Source: Mercenaria mercenaria (lineage: Eukaryota; Mollusca; Bivalvia; Venerida; Veneridae). Taken from it: a stretch of DNA of 64,000 nucleotides. The stretch is from contig NW_026461865.1 of the NCBI RefSeq assembly GCF_021730395.1, positions 1 through 64,000 of the forward strand, read 5' to 3'. Positions 1 to 11,915 of this stretch are shown in pieces; positions within the stretch are counted from its first letter, which is position 1, and each line of letters opens with the position of its first letter. The position numbers and the translations under genes were made by a program. The notes under the pieces were generated by a model. The model was not told where the DNA came from, made no database searches, and saw only the letters and a program-made list of their open reading frames with translations.

Positions 1-2159
1 CTAATTTCTTCTAACGTATGGAATTCATCGCCTGCAAATGACAAAAGAAAGATTGTGAACCGATGTCGGCCTTTCTTGAGAAACAACTGAGTGTATGTGT
101 ATAGTTCTAAGTGTGATCAGGAACACCTATAGAAAAAGAAGTAACATAATATTCACAGATTGGTGCCATCTATCATTTCTTTATCATTCTGATATCAACT
201 GGTTCAGGAACTTTAAAGTAAGTCTGTCATTGAAACACTGCAACTGAATAATTTTCTACATATATGTCAGCTGAAATAGTGAAAAGAAAATTAGAATAAG
301 TATTACCAGACAACCTCTTTCAGCACAGACAACAAGGTATCTGAAATACACATTTAATAGAATAAAAACACATAAATCCTATGAAAAAACAACATACAGA
401 AAAACATGGATAAAAGTCCCAACAGGAAAAGCCCCATCTAAAGAATGAAGTAGAATGAATTAAGCAAAACTTAAACACAAATACCGTCAAGCTGTGTTTC
501 CATTCGGTACCAGGACAAATATATATTAAGTAACCTTGACGAGGCCGACCGAGGAAATCAGCCCGGTTTAATAGTTTCTTAGTAACACAGACCAGTGCGC
601 TGTACACCTGAAAAGCAAATCAGAATAGAAGCATCCCACTCAAGGCAGAATGTACCTGATGATGGCCTGAATCGGGCTCGGGATATGTTCTAAAATGAAA
701 AATAAATGAATAAATAAAATAATACACAAACAACAACAACAACATTAACTATTTTATCCCACTGAAGCAAACCTACATGTAATTCCCTGTAATACAACCA
801 ATGTCTTGTCAGTGTAAAGAAAACTTGTTATACATTACTTATGCCAACAAATGCACTCGGCACACCGGTAAGCAATGTCCTTCAATGCGAAAATGCCGGT
901 AGCACATTGAAATGAGAAAAATAATTATTTTGTGTAATAATAGTTATGCGTCTCATACGCAAGGTAACGAACATTCACGCAATTTCTTTATATCATATAT
1001 GAGACGCCTGCTGACTGGCTTTAACATCAGAGTAATAACACCGTGACCGGTTCGAGATCCAGGCCCGACAAGCAATCAGTGTCTCCGACTCCTGTTATGA
1101 AAATGACTATAGCCTCATTTATAAACCCATCCGGTCCGAAATGTACAGCTTCCATACATACGACACTGTTCATCCACGGTCTATTGCGGCACTGTATAAC
1201 ATGTTCACATATATATACTTATAAATTATTCGGAAAAGAGACGATATGCGAAATAGAATTTTTTTTTAATTCTAAGAAATTTAAATTTATATTTTTTTCT
1301 TAAAATTAAGGTGAAAAACTATGTGTCTTCTTTTTATATACCATTTTTAAAGCTTCTTACTTGTTCAGTGTCTTTGCACTACAGTAGAAGACTGACAAAT
1401 CAAGAGGAGACAACTATTACTCAAATTTAAAAGAAAATTCAACTATTGAATTTTTAAAATTTGAATAAAATTAAAATTCCACAAATCTCTGAAATATCCT
1501 TTTAGCCACTGATTTGTATTGTTATCAGCTACTAGTGTATGAAGTTTCATTACTGTAAACCCTATGGTTGCTGAGATATTCCACTTTCTGAATTTTGCAT
1601 ATAGGTGTCGGCCCAGTACAATTTCTCCTTCTTTGCTGTATAGTAAAACAAGCACATTTGGTCCTGAAAAACACACATAAAACAACTGTTAAAGACATCA
1701 GAAATGAGCGTCGTAAATTCGTCAATACACAGTTCTTTGTTTTAGGTTATATATTAAGTTTTATCGGCTTCAGTTTACTTCTTTACCTAGATTTTATGCC
1801 TTCCAGAAACAACGAGACTACCAAAAGGTTACTTCAGATGCACAAGAAGTAAATGACTGAAGTTGTATCTTGATGCAGGAATGTGAATTTCGTTGCTGTC
1901 AAAACCGTTACATAATACTAATTCCAATCCGTCAACTGTTCTCCAATTAATTGTACCCAAACCGTTACACACTTGGTACATGCGGTTGACTTAAGATGTT
2001 TTTATAGTTTCTATATGTTTACAGACCAATGGCAATATATCCAAAAATGTTTCTTCTTTTTTTCTTTTTCCGTTTTTCCTGATGATACAATTTCATTTTG
2101 TTTCTTGACTGCCATAATTTGCCATAATTTGCACCTTTTCTCTTAGTAATTCAAACTAG
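1..2159. other. Left flank outside the duplicated array; no gene seen
   Basis: This AT-rich stretch has no match to the unit that recurs from about 2160 onward. Short open frames occur on both strands but none shows a recognisable domain, a repeated counterpart elsewhere in the window, or convincing splice sites. It contains A/T runs (around 1260-1300) and an AAC run near 730. I infer it is single-copy or differently repeated DNA lying beside the left edge of the tandem array. Confidence 0.5.
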
Positions 2160-2259
2160 AACGGATGTTAGAATGAAAACTTAAACCGTAATAAATTGTT
2201 ATGCAAATAGTTATGATTGCTAGATATCAGCAAAACTTAAGTTTGAGGCCATATATTGG

Positions 2260-2449
2260 ACAGTTCCAAACATACGGCTACCGTTGTAGTTACCATACAG
2301 TGATACTAGGTAATAAATATTAGTGCATACAACTCGGAAGTACTTGTATATGGAGTTGATAAACGGCAAATCATACGAGATTAAGACGGGTTATATTCTA
2401 GTATGGGGTTAACGAAAACGAAACTAAAACAAATCTGTTAGCGTATCTA
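2260..2449 (+). promoter_or_regulatory. Conserved upstream block and putative non-coding first exon, copy 1
   Basis: A block with GGACAGTTCCAAACATACGG, then TACCGTTGTAGTTAC, then AAACGAAACTAAAAC is conserved upstream of all four gene copies, about 0.9-2.8 kb before the start codon once insertions are allowed for. It ends in a donor-like AGG/GTAAGT in copies 2 and 3. In copy 1 the donor-like site (3121) is split from the block by an inserted element. Promoter and 5'UTR roles are inferred from conservation only; no TATA box is convincing. Confidence 0.35.
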
Positions 2450-3114
2450 CTTAAGGTAGCAGTTGGTAGTTTCCAGCCACAGATTCGAATTGGCCAGGGT
2501 CAAAATCTGTCATTAGAGATAAAACCTTGAAGTGAAGGCTGTTTTGATGTTTGAAATATTTGTTGATGTGAGTTTGTGATTAACAAGTTTAAGAATGGTA
2601 TGTTGCAGAAATTCTGGCAGATGCGAATGTAAGCTTGATGGCATCATTTTCATATAACTGCTTGAAATGCATATATACCACTATCAGCATTGAGCGTCTC
2701 GTGAACTGTCAAATGTCATATAGGCCTCACACAGTTGAAAATAGTGAAAAAAGTAATCGGTAGACAGGTATTTTTGTCCAGCTCTGCAAGTAATACTTGA
2801 AACTGAGTACAGAATGCAAGTGGCCATTTGGCTCTATCATTTCCCCTAACATTTTAAGGCCAGTTGGAGATATGGCTAATTTGGGCTGAAATGTCATGTA
2901 TTTTCGCGGGCTGAAATTATCTTTCAGGTGGCTTGTGGATTTAAAAATCTATGCTTTGTATGAAGTTTACTATGTATTTTATTTCTTTTTCAAGTAAGAT
3001 GTAAACCGGTATCTTTTTATTTTCAGGTCTGCATCTCGTAAGATATCGGAAGCCGTCTGACTTGGCCACATCGCTCGGAAGTCCGAAGTACTAGAAAAAA
3101 CCGCCATCTGCTAC
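2450..3114. mobile_element. Non-autonomous TIR element (MITE-like), ~665 bp
   Basis: The element interrupts the sequence GCGTATCTAAGGGTAAG that is continuous in copy 2. Its ends are inverted: GTAGCAG after CTTAAG on the left and CTGCTAC on the right, with CTA (or CTAAG-like) at both flanks as a possible target duplication. No transposase is present. The superfamily is uncertain. The insertion lies just before the putative 5'UTR splice donor of gene copy 1. Confidence 0.65.
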
Positions 3115-3120
3115 CTAAGG

Positions 3121-3928
3121 GTAAGTGTGTCTTTTTTCATTTTAGCATTTTGCAAAAGTTTATCATGTAATTTTACGTCTAATAAGAATAAGCAGCATAA
3201 TGTACAGTGTACTCCGTATTTCGAACCAGTTTTCAGAAAATGAGATTGTACAAGTTTTTGTTTTTTATATATTGACTCTACTGAAATTCGTTCAATCCAC
3301 ATTGGAAACTCTTGATACACACAAAGCAATTAATAATAAATTTACCCTAAATGTTTACTTCTAGTGTGCTGATTTTAGAATAGGTTCCATGGTTTGTGGC
3401 ACAGTGCCAATTTATAATACATGTATATACTATAGTATATCAAAGAAACATTTAACCAAATATTACACACCTTTCCGTATTTTATATTGATTTTAAAGAG
3501 TTTTCAAATTTTACATTTGGGGTGTAATAATAACATTTAACACTATAAACTGAGTTTAACAATGATATGTGATATCTCGTGTTTAGTTAATGTGTGGCCG
3601 GCTGATAACAAGTTTACCAACATTTTTAGCAGGAGTGACAATCACGAAACAAGGCTACGTCAGTATATCCTATATAGATTAGCGGACTACATGTTTGTGG
3701 AAATCGAAAACGGAAAAAAATAATTGGTGCATACTTTATCATTTTTATTGATTGAACAAAACAATATCTTGAATAAGATTTGTCATATGTGTCATCAGTG
3801 ATATTATAAATTCGTTATCTTAAGAGTATTTCGGGTTTATAGCGTAATTGATGCTTTATTCAAAACGACCACGCCCTCTCTTACTGTTTACTGCCTCAGC
3901 AATTTCAATATTTTCTAAAGGCCTACAG
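3121..3928 (+). other. Putative 5'UTR intron, copy 1
   Basis: The donor-like GTAAGT at 3121 and the pyrimidine-rich acceptor ending CTACAG at 3928 have counterparts in the other copies: 16944/17903, 29385/32033 and 44071/44813. Copy 4 uses GTATGT. The acceptor is followed by a conserved leader (GTAGAGCTGAA) about 90 nt before the ATG. No coding potential is seen inside. Transcript evidence would be needed to confirm the intron. Confidence 0.4.
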
Positions 3929-4017
3929 GTAGGGAGTAGAGCTGAAGTAACAAAATGACAGCAGTAAATGTTTTTAATATTCATTTTATTGAAGGGATGG
4001 GTACAGTCAATTGAAAT

Positions 4018-4349
4018 ATGGCTGACAGAGGTGACTTCACATCTATAAAAGATGGGTCGGATGCTGACTTTGAGTTAGTCTGTACGCCCTGTGGGGAAGA
4101 TGATATCAGAGAAGAAGCTGTCAAATTCTGTGTAGAATGCAACCAGTATCTCTGTACAACATGTGCTAGATGTCATAGAAGAAATGCGGCTTCGAAATCT
4201 CACAAGTTGTTGGATAGGGAAGACGCCAAGAATGCGTCTATGGTTGCCATGACAACAAAATGTCGATACCATCCAGATCGAGACATCGAGATGTTTTGTG
4301 GAACACATGACATGGTCTATTGTGCAAAGTGTATAGCCATAGAGCACAG
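4018..4349 (+). CDS. TRIM-like B-box/NHL-type protein, copy 1, exon 1
   Basis: This exon encodes residues 1-110 and the first two bases of codon 111. Cysteines 22, 25, 38, 41, 46, 49 and 52 with His53 and His62 form a B-box type 1 pattern. Cys82, His85, Cys94, His97, Cys102, Cys105 and His110 form B-box type 2, finished by Cys113 from exon 2. There is no RING finger before them, so the protein probably lacks its own E3 ligase centre. The donor is ACAG/GTATGT at 4350. The ATG was chosen because MA(D/E)xxD(F/L)TS is shared by all copies and stops lie upstream. B-boxes mediate oligomerisation and partner binding in TRIM proteins. Confidence 0.88.
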
Positions 4350-6278
4350 GTATGTTTGACTGCAATCCGAGGCAATTGCAACAAATCCGTTTCACACAGA
4401 AGTGCTGCTTTTATGCGTATAAATATTCGCAGCTGATTGTTTTAAAAACATTTTACCTTGCAGGCGTGTACTTGCTGTCCTTTCTTTTCTTCAAAAATAA
4501 CTTTTGATAAGATTGGAATGGTGACATATTTCTTCCAAGCTTTAGTCCAATTACTTATGTAGGTGTTTTAGAAAAATGTTAGAACCATTTATCATCTTGC
4601 GAGTGGAATAAAACTTGAAAAGTTAATTGATATAAAGGACATGTCCTTGCGGCTTTCCTTCAGAGAAGGAACACAAAATTCTTTTCTTTGGGGTTATATG
4701 CACAAACTAGGTCACCAGAAAATGCTCAAATCTGTCAACGAACATCCTTAAGGCTTTACAATACTATTGGAACTAATGCGGGAGTCATCTGGTCTAGTTG
4801 ATAATGACGGACAGCTTATTAAACACTAATATTTTTTTTGAGGTGGCCACAGTGGTATGAATTCAGGCTAGGTCTCTTTTAAACATCATTGTGGATCTAT
4901 TTCTGGTAGAAAAAATAACGAGAAACAAGGCTGTACTTACTGAAATAAAACATAGTTTTAAGAAATAGTAATACCACGTTACTATGATCATTTTATGTTA
5001 TTTTTTCTTTTGGATAATTCTTCAAAATGACAGAAGAATAAATTCTCAGAATGTGTGTAACTATGTGTTGAGCTCTGTGAACATTGTCAGTTTTATATAG
5101 AATAGGGAATAACATTTAGGTCTGCTGAACCTATAGGGTTTACTGCATAGGGTATTTTCGAGGCTAATGTCACGGTCACTAAAATAGAAAAAAGTCACCA
5201 ATAATTTGAGTGAGGAATGAGATATTACATAGAGGACAGAATTTATATAGTTTACATGGAGACTAAGGTTCATTTACATTTAGTGTTGCTAAAGCCAAGG
5301 TGACAATCTGGCTTTTGCTCGATACCTTCAGTTGAGAATAAGATGGATAGACCATAAGTGGTAAAATACATGTAGTTTATATAGAAATCAAGGTTTGTGG
5401 TTGTAGCTTGGGTCAAGGTCAACGTTTCCAAATATAGAAGAATGATTTACTTTAATGATTTTTTTATTGAGGTAAGTAAGGAATGCAGTATTGTTACCAG
5501 TATATTGACTGGAGACCAATGTTGCTTGAGTCAAGGTCATTGTTACTTAAAATTGCTACATCGATTTCGATCAATAATTACTATTGGAAATGATGTACTT
5601 TTACTGTTATATATATGTTAACTGATTTAGCTATATAATTTCAGCCAGAAATGAGACACTGGCACGAAACTGACATCCATTTTGAAAAAAAGAGTTTTTT
5701 GTAGGCAGGGAATGCTTTTAAGTGTTCGTCCTAAATCCGTTTGTCGGGCAATATGATATCATTAAATTTGCTTCAATATTATATCAAATATGTAGGCACG
5801 TTACATGTATTAATTAAAATAGTAACACAGTAGATGGTTACCAGGGTAATATTAATTCTCTGACTACATTCGAAATGACACTATTAGTTTGTAATTACTT
5901 CCATTTGTACCGATTCATTTCATAAGCAGAAACAATTTACCTTTCTGTGAAGTTATTCTTTATAATTGTGCCATAAACATTTCTTGATTATGTTGTAAGT
6001 TTATATAAGCTAGTGTCTTAATACTCAATAGTAATACGTACCATGGATTGTCCCAGATAATCAAAATTTAACAGATGCATATTTAGACGAAATTATATAT
6101 TATGGAACCGGTGGCAACTGTCATTCTCACTATACGACGACAGTATATTGTTACCTTTTTGGTTTTAATTGAATAAATTAGGCTAATGAAATTGTTTACT
6201 GGACATTCTTGCTTTTTATATAGTTATTACATTCATTAGTTTTCATTAAAAAAACCCATTCTGCATCTAATTTTCCAG
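4350..6278 (+). other. Coding intron of copy 1 (phase 2)
   Basis: This 1,929-bp intron has GT at 4350 and a TTTTCCAG acceptor ending at 6278. Joining the exons keeps one frame and completes the B-box 2 motif (His-Arg-Ala-Cys). Inside are decayed repeats around GGTCAAGGTCAACGTTTC (5397-5540). The same region is kept in copy 4, while copies 2 and 3 keep a different repeat block. No gene is seen inside. Confidence 0.85.
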
Positions 6279-7638
6279 GGCTTGTGAGAATGTTAAGAGC
6301 ATAGACGATATTACGACATCTCTTGTCCAACAGAATGACATACAGCGTTTACAATTTGAAACTAAAGCTGTTCACGACCAGTTAGTAGCTGCAAACAAGA
6401 AGAAACAGAAAAACGTCGCTTCTCTTGAAGTACAAAGAAGCGATATTCTCCATAATATTCAGGATATAGAAAACACTATAGTAGAATATATCGGGAAATT
6501 GAAAAGAGAAGCAGTTGAAAGTTTGAACAAGACATGTTCAGAAGTAAATGGCAAACTGGAATCTGAAATCAGCTTGATGGCTAATACAATAACAGAAGTC
6601 GACAAATCGAAAGGTATATTGCAAACTGTAAATAGAGTGGATGCTAGACAACAGTTTGTTCAAATAAAACTGATAGAAAGGACTGTGAAAGATGCAAAGG
6701 AATTGTTTGAAGAAAGTGAGTCAGAGGGAACTAGAATTGCTCGTTTTACAGAAAATGCAGACCTGAGAAGCATTTTAACGACTGTCACTGATTTAGGACG
6801 TGTGGAGTCATTGAGTGAAAACCAGAAACAGATTACACCGAGGCAATACAAGATAAAAGCGAAGAAAGAGCTTAATGTCAGAATGCGGAATGACAATAAA
6901 ACTTGTTATATAATTGATCTATGTCTGCTTCAGGATGGTACCGTTGTTCTGACTGACTACAGTAACAGGAAAATAAAGAGGCTTGATACAAATTTTAGTA
7001 TAAAGGACGCATTTGATGTAACTTTCAATCCTACGGCCATCTGTTGTACTGCTAAGAATGAAATTGCAGTAAAATTGTCTAACGACACGGTTCAGTTCAT
7101 ATCAGTTGGTCAGATATTGTCTGTTTTGAGAAATATATCTGTAGCAGGGGTTAGTTGTTGTGGAATGGCGTATTTAGCTGGGGAGCTTTGGGTATCTAAT
7201 GAAAGTAGTGTCAACGTGTACAATACATCAGGAACACTACTGAAGTCTATCAACAAAATCGTGAATGGACAAAGTATATTTAAATCGTCTCCAAAACGTA
7301 TGTCTGTCAGAGGAGTGACTGTTATTGTAACAGATGGAAGTGATGGAGCCGTCTGTTTAGGAAGAGATGGAACGGTGAAAAGTGAACTGCGGGACGGAAG
7401 ACTGAAGAACTGCATTGGTGTATGTGTATCTGCTGATGGCACTGTCTTCCTGTCTGGATATAACTCCAAGAATTTCGTGATGTTTAGTGGTGACGGGAAA
7501 TGTCAAGGAGAACTGTCAACGAAAGAAACAGACTTATTGTATGTTTTTTCGCTCTGTTATGTCAACCAAAGAAATTGTTTAATTCTTGCACGTGAAATTT
7601 ATAATGACAGTATTAACATTCTTGAAATGTACGATTAA
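6279..7638 (+). CDS. TRIM-like B-box/NHL-type protein, copy 1, exon 2
   Basis: This exon completes a 563-residue protein when joined to 4018-4349. Residues ~118-230 are charged and heptad-like (KKKQKNVASLEV, KLKREAVESLNK), fitting the coiled coil that follows B-boxes in TRIM proteins. Residues ~310-563 hold repeated beta-propeller blades of NHL type, for example DLCLLQDGTVVLTDYSN, VTVIVTDGSDGAVCLGRDG and GVCVSADGTVFLSGYNS. The protein ends at EMYD. Family knowledge suggests a cytosolic scaffold or RNA/protein-binding role, and similar bivalve proteins are discussed as innate-immune factors; substrate and partner are unknown. No frameshift is visible, so the gene looks functional. Confidence 0.88.
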
Positions 7639-7966
7639 TCAAGGACGTCCTTGGATTAATTTGACAAATTACAGATACAAATACATTTGTATATAACATG
7701 GAGACAACAGTAGTTATCGATCATTTGGATATGTTTTCAGGTCTTGTTTGTTCCAACACGTTATCATACGGTATTTAATTCAGATATACTTGTTTAATAG
7801 TCTGATTTGATAAGTATTTAAGTTCATAAAATATATTTGGGAACTGTTAAAAAGAAGTCTTCTGTCAGCATGGTGCAATCTTTTACAACTACAAATTTGT
7901 TTATAATCAAATACCCGTAGTATGACTGAACTGTGTAACTTGATCATTTCTTTTTGTAAACATTGG

Positions 7967-7972
7967 AATAAA
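7967..7972 (+). terminator. Candidate polyadenylation signal, copy 1
   Basis: AATAAA lies 329 nt after the stop codon, in a segment (CATTGGAATAAAAATAGG) also present after copy 2. Copies 3 and 4 have altered this hexamer, so they may use another site. This is a candidate only. Confidence 0.3.
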
Positions 7973-8116
7973 AATAGGTATTTTGTGACTGAATTTCTTA
8001 TAGAATTATACAGATATTCTTTGTTTTATTCTGAAATATTATACCGTCATTGTTTTTGACGGATATATGTCTCCTTAATAATATAAATAATATGGTTTGA
8101 CTTCTCTTTCATATTA

Positions 8117-8291
8117 CAGTGAAACCTGTTTTAAGAGACCACTTAAGGGAGAGCAAAATCGTGGTCTCATGAGACAGGTGGTCTTTTAATACATATTCAA
8201 TCTGAAATTTTCTATAGAGGGACCTAAAATTAATGTTATTATAACACGGGTTTTTGCTTAATACAGGTGGTCTCTTAAGCAGGTTTGACTG
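8117..8291. mobile_element. MITE with TA target duplication, Tc1/mariner-like
   Basis: This 175-bp element has inverted ends: CAGTGAAACCTG then AAGAGACCAC on the left, and GTGGTCTCTTAAGCAGG then TTTGACTG on the right. TA stands on both sides. Unit 4 has the uninterrupted site near 48660 (CATATTATAAAC), which fits insertion into a TA with TA duplication. Internal sequence is non-coding. The TIR and TA flanks are typical of Tc1/mariner MITEs. Confidence 0.85.
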
Positions 8292-9282
8292 TATAAACTT
8301 TGATTTGATACTTTGTGGTTTTGGTTTTAAATCTTCATACAGCCTTGTTTAGGTAAAAGAATGCAGTTACTTTTAAAGATATCACAAAGCTGGACAACAG
8401 ACCTTCCTCTAACGGCCATTATTGCATTATATGTATAAGCATATGCGAAATTAACTGAAAATTATTCAGTCGCCATGTAATATTACGTACGCAGCATTTT
8501 ATAATTTTCAAATGTTATAGCTTTTTCTAAAAGCTGGACAGCGGCCCTTTGATTGCTGGTGTTGCTGTTCAACATACTCGGGACTTATGATATGATTTTG
8601 AGCAGTATCTGAATTTATTTAAATGACACATGTAGAACAGTAAAAAATGCACATATAGACTGTCATAAAGTAAATAAACTCCTGGGCAAAATTAATAAAA
8701 ACAATAAGTGATTATACTCATCTGTGACATGCGTTTTATGTATGATTTAGTAGTTGCCTTATACAAGCGTGTTTCCTATTTATAACTTGATTTAGACTTT
8801 AATTCATTTTTTTTCAGTTACTTGTAACTGTAATTATCTGTAATTATGTCGAATCACACAATATAGCACATACACCGCGGCATATACAGAAAACAAACAA
8901 AAATTCCCACACAACTTTCATTTAGTTTTTGGCAAATCACAATAGGTAACTAGCAGGTTCTCCTGTTAGCGTTTTTCAAGTTGTCAGTTCCTTATTGCAC
9001 AGAAAGTAATGTAGAAATACCTCCATGGTATTCGAAAGCTTCCGTCATTTCGTGTTTTCGTACAAAAGTTCTATTGTAATGAAACCTGCTGACGTTCCTG
9101 AATAAATCTATTGCTATTCTTTGCTATTCTTTGATTTGAAGTTACAAAATTGAAGACCGGTCCTAATCATGCCGTTTTTCTGCCTGCAATGGAACTATTT
9201 CAACCCCGGAAATCTAATTTCATACAGACGTTTTTACATATATATGATATTTACATATATTGCGTATATATAAACACAGAGC

Positions 9283-9480
9283 TACGATGGTGTAAAATAG
9301 ATAAGGCCACTGTCACCGCTATCAGTAGGTTGAAGGTTGGAGCCCCGCCAGAGGCCTGTCTTGTTAATGAAGAGTGGCCGGTTGGTGAGATAGCCTACCT
9401 GTCTGCTGGAACAACTAGACCTTCCTGCTGTCTGGTACTCTGCTATTATATAATGGAATCGGACAATCATGATCTTCAAT
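9283..9480 (+). repeat. Old SINE-like segment with tRNA-type A/B boxes, unit 1
   Basis: A tRNA-like head starts near GCTACGATGGTGTAA. The A-box-like GGTGTAA(AAT)AGATAAG and the B-box-like GGTTGGAGCCCC are separated as in tRNA promoters. The same segment sits at the same place in unit 2 (about 23010) and unit 3 (about 38356), and is partly deleted in unit 4 (about 49660). It was therefore inserted before the unit was duplicated. The family is not recognised. Confidence 0.45.
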
Positions 9481-9584
9481 GTCTGCAGGTGTCTTCTAAG
9501 TCATATTTTTTCAGGAGGGCTGATATTATAATAAATAATTACTTAACTATACTTTACTTTTATACTTCTTATAAAGAACAATAA

Positions 9585-10382
9585 CGTGTACATTCGTTAA
9601 AATTTTCACTAAACCATTGGATTGCCTGAAAAGTGAAAAATCGATAATTTCACGAAAAGGATCCGAACATTATCTGTCGTTAATATAAATATTATGTACT
9701 TTTAATTTGGTGTAATGCGTTAGTTGAAGAGATCGATAGAAACAGTTCTATTTTTTATTATATTTTATATTTGGATGAACACGGCTATAATTCTGACAAT
9801 AATAGGTAAATAAATAAAATATAAATATTATTTCATTGACAAGTAACTGGTTCTAATTTAAAAAACAAAACTTTCAAAGATAAAAGAGAACTGTTAAACA
9901 CAAAACAAAATAAAAAAAAATATGGCCTTGAACCTAAACATTTTTACTGGACAATCGGACATGGCAAACTTGATAATGGTATTCTGAAACAAATTTTGTA
10001 AGTACAGTAGTAAAGTATTTATATCGATCTTCACAATTGACTGTACTTTTTGTCTGCATAACGTCTGCCACTGTAAAGACAAGTAAATGTTAGTAAAAAC
10101 AACTTATTTTCAGCCCGACACTTGTTTTTTGACACGCGGTAAAAATATATGTAGATCTACTACTATATGCAGCGTAGTATGTAATGAGCAATAAAATCTT
10201 ATTTTTGTTTTTAACAAATTATAACAATCGAGATAGGGCATAAAATAGACCCACATTGGTGATATACTTTGCATTTGTTACATGCATTACATCAAGTAAC
10301 ATTATGTGAAATTATGTATCAGCTAATCAATAACACACATATGCACAATGCTCTTATTTAAAATGTCATCTTCTTATATCAG
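9585..10382. other. Conserved non-coding spacer, unit 1
   Basis: This is AT-rich sequence whose counterparts are found in the other units (23500-24120, 38990-41290 with insertions, 49730-56290 with insertions). It includes TTTGCATTTGTTACATGCATTACATC. No open frame has a conserved counterpart, and nothing supports a gene. Confidence 0.5.
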
Positions 10383-10800
10383 GGTCATAACTTTCAGACA
10401 TACGTTACATTAGTAACATACATGTAACATCCATGTAACGTCCTGTAACATCCTTTCAACACCCCTGTAACATCCTTGTTACATTTGTATTGCACTACTA
10501 AGGGCGTTCTATTGCCAATGTTAAGAAACAATGTGTAACATGTGTAACATTTTGACTACAATTGCACACCTCTTCTCAGATACACGTAACATTAAGTAAC
10601 ATCCATGTAACACCCCTGTAACATCCTTTCATCCATGTTACATTTATATTACACTACTAATAACGTTCTTCTATCAGTTTTAAGAAACAAGGTGTAACAT
10701 GTGTAACATTTTGACTACAAATAGACACCTCTTCTCAGACACGTAACATAAGTAACATCCATGTAATACCCCTATAACATCCTTGCAATATCTATATAAC
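10383..10800. repeat. GTAACATCC minisatellite block, unit 1
   Basis: Short imperfect repeats of GTAACATCCATGTAACACC alternate with a longer motif containing TGTAACATTTTGACTACAA. The longer motif appears twice here, about 180 bp apart. Related blocks lie at 24130-24230, 27270-27340, 27810-27930, 41290-41480, 42530-42640 and 56310-56570. The block is part of the duplicated unit. Function is unknown. Confidence 0.65.
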
Positions 10801-11710
10801 ACGACTGAGGACGTTTCTCGGCAAATGTAAAATTTAGAAACCGAATCACATAACACACATGAAAAGTTGTCAGCACTACCATCTTTTACTTCTGTTGGGG
10901 GTCTGTTTGAAAGTACTGCTTTCCTAATCCTGTTAAGTAGGCATATTCCTTATTTAAGTAACTGCTTTATTTATTCTAAACATACAATTAAAAAGAATAT
11001 GGAATTTTAATGAATACAACTGGAATTAATTCGATTGTTAAAGGCTAATAATGTTTTTGTTATGAACATAAAATGCATTAATTTCTTGTTGAAATTACTT
11101 TCTTAAACATTTGTCTAAGGTTTGAATATTGATGAATATACTAGAATGTTTCATTGAATCTATAGTTTTTTATTACCTCCCTTTATGGCTGTAACTATAT
11201 CAGTTCATGACTAATGTGCAATATTACAAGAAGTGTTTTTCTAAGAATGTAAGTATGCGTAACATTTATTTGGAAAGCTGTTTCATCTGTTTTGAAGACA
11301 AACATTCAAGACATTATGGACCTTTATACTAAACGGAATTATGTCTCTACAAATTATTTAATTTATTATATTCGGAGCAAAGAGCCGAGCTGTACAGCAA
11401 CACAGTGACAGGGTCGTTTAAAAGTACAGTCAATTGCTCTCACAAAAAATATCTGTCTCAGAAAGGAATAAGATGTTTTTCGGGAATTTTGCGATTCAAC
11501 GCGACACCTATGTTTCAACCCTGACGACCATTAGTGCCGTGTTTCAAACACAACCAAAATCTTTATTTTCTTTATTGATAATTTTCTTCTTTTTTGTCTT
11601 TGCCTTCCTGTGTCAAAACTAGCATGGGTTAAATAGCTAAGAAGATCCCCGTCCACGTTCAGTTGTAATTCAAACTGGAAATATTTGATCTTTTTTGCAT
11701 GAAATAAGTT
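10801..11710. other. End of unit 1, non-coding
   Basis: The sequence matches the ends of units 2 (27950-29030), 3 (42660-43720) and 4 (61790-63905), including GAAAAGTTGTCAGCACTACC and the stretch with CAACGCGACACCTATGTTTCA. A short open frame near 11434-11622 has relatives in the other units, but these differ in length and start, so I do not call a gene. Confidence 0.5.
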
Positions 11711-11915
11711 AGATGTTAGAATGAAAACTGAAACCGTAATAAATTTTTATGCAAAAGGTTTGTGTTTGAATGTCGATATCAGCAAAACTTACGTGGTACG
11801 TTTCGCGTTTTTAGCTCGGGAGAGGCCATATTGGACAGTTCCAAACATACGGCTACCGTCGTTGTAGTTACGATACTACGGAAGCTCAGAGAGGACGTGT
11901 GAGTTTTATTTTTAT

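Larger units (their letters stand above)
7639..9282. other. Conserved 3' flank of unit 1, non-coding
   Basis: Apart from the MITE at 8117-8291 this stretch has no gene. Segments such as GCGGCCCTTTGATTGCTG and TTACTTGTAACTGTAATTAT recur after every gene copy (for example near 22300, 36130, 37650 and 48910). They mark the duplicated unit and do not look like separate coding DNA. Confidence 0.6.
2160..11710. repeat. Segmental duplication unit 1 (intact gene copy 1)
   Basis: The unit opens with a block (GATGTTAGAATGAAAAC) that recurs at about 11711, 29032, 43721 and 63907. Its order is start block, putative 5'UTR exon and intron, B-box exon, intron, coiled-coil/propeller exon, then about 4 kb of conserved 3' flank. 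That flank includes an old SINE-like segment and a GTAACATCC minisatellite. Unit 1 is the shortest because it has only two clear later insertions, at 2450-3114 and 8117-8291. Confidence 0.8.

Noticed and set aside
1030-1075. tRNA B-box-like GGTTCGAGATCC near the left edge
   Set aside because: No matching A box or foldable arms at the right spacing.
1595-1852. 85-residue frame with a hydrophobic stretch
   Set aside because: Single occurrence, AT-rich, no recognisable motif, and overlapped by open frames on the other strand.
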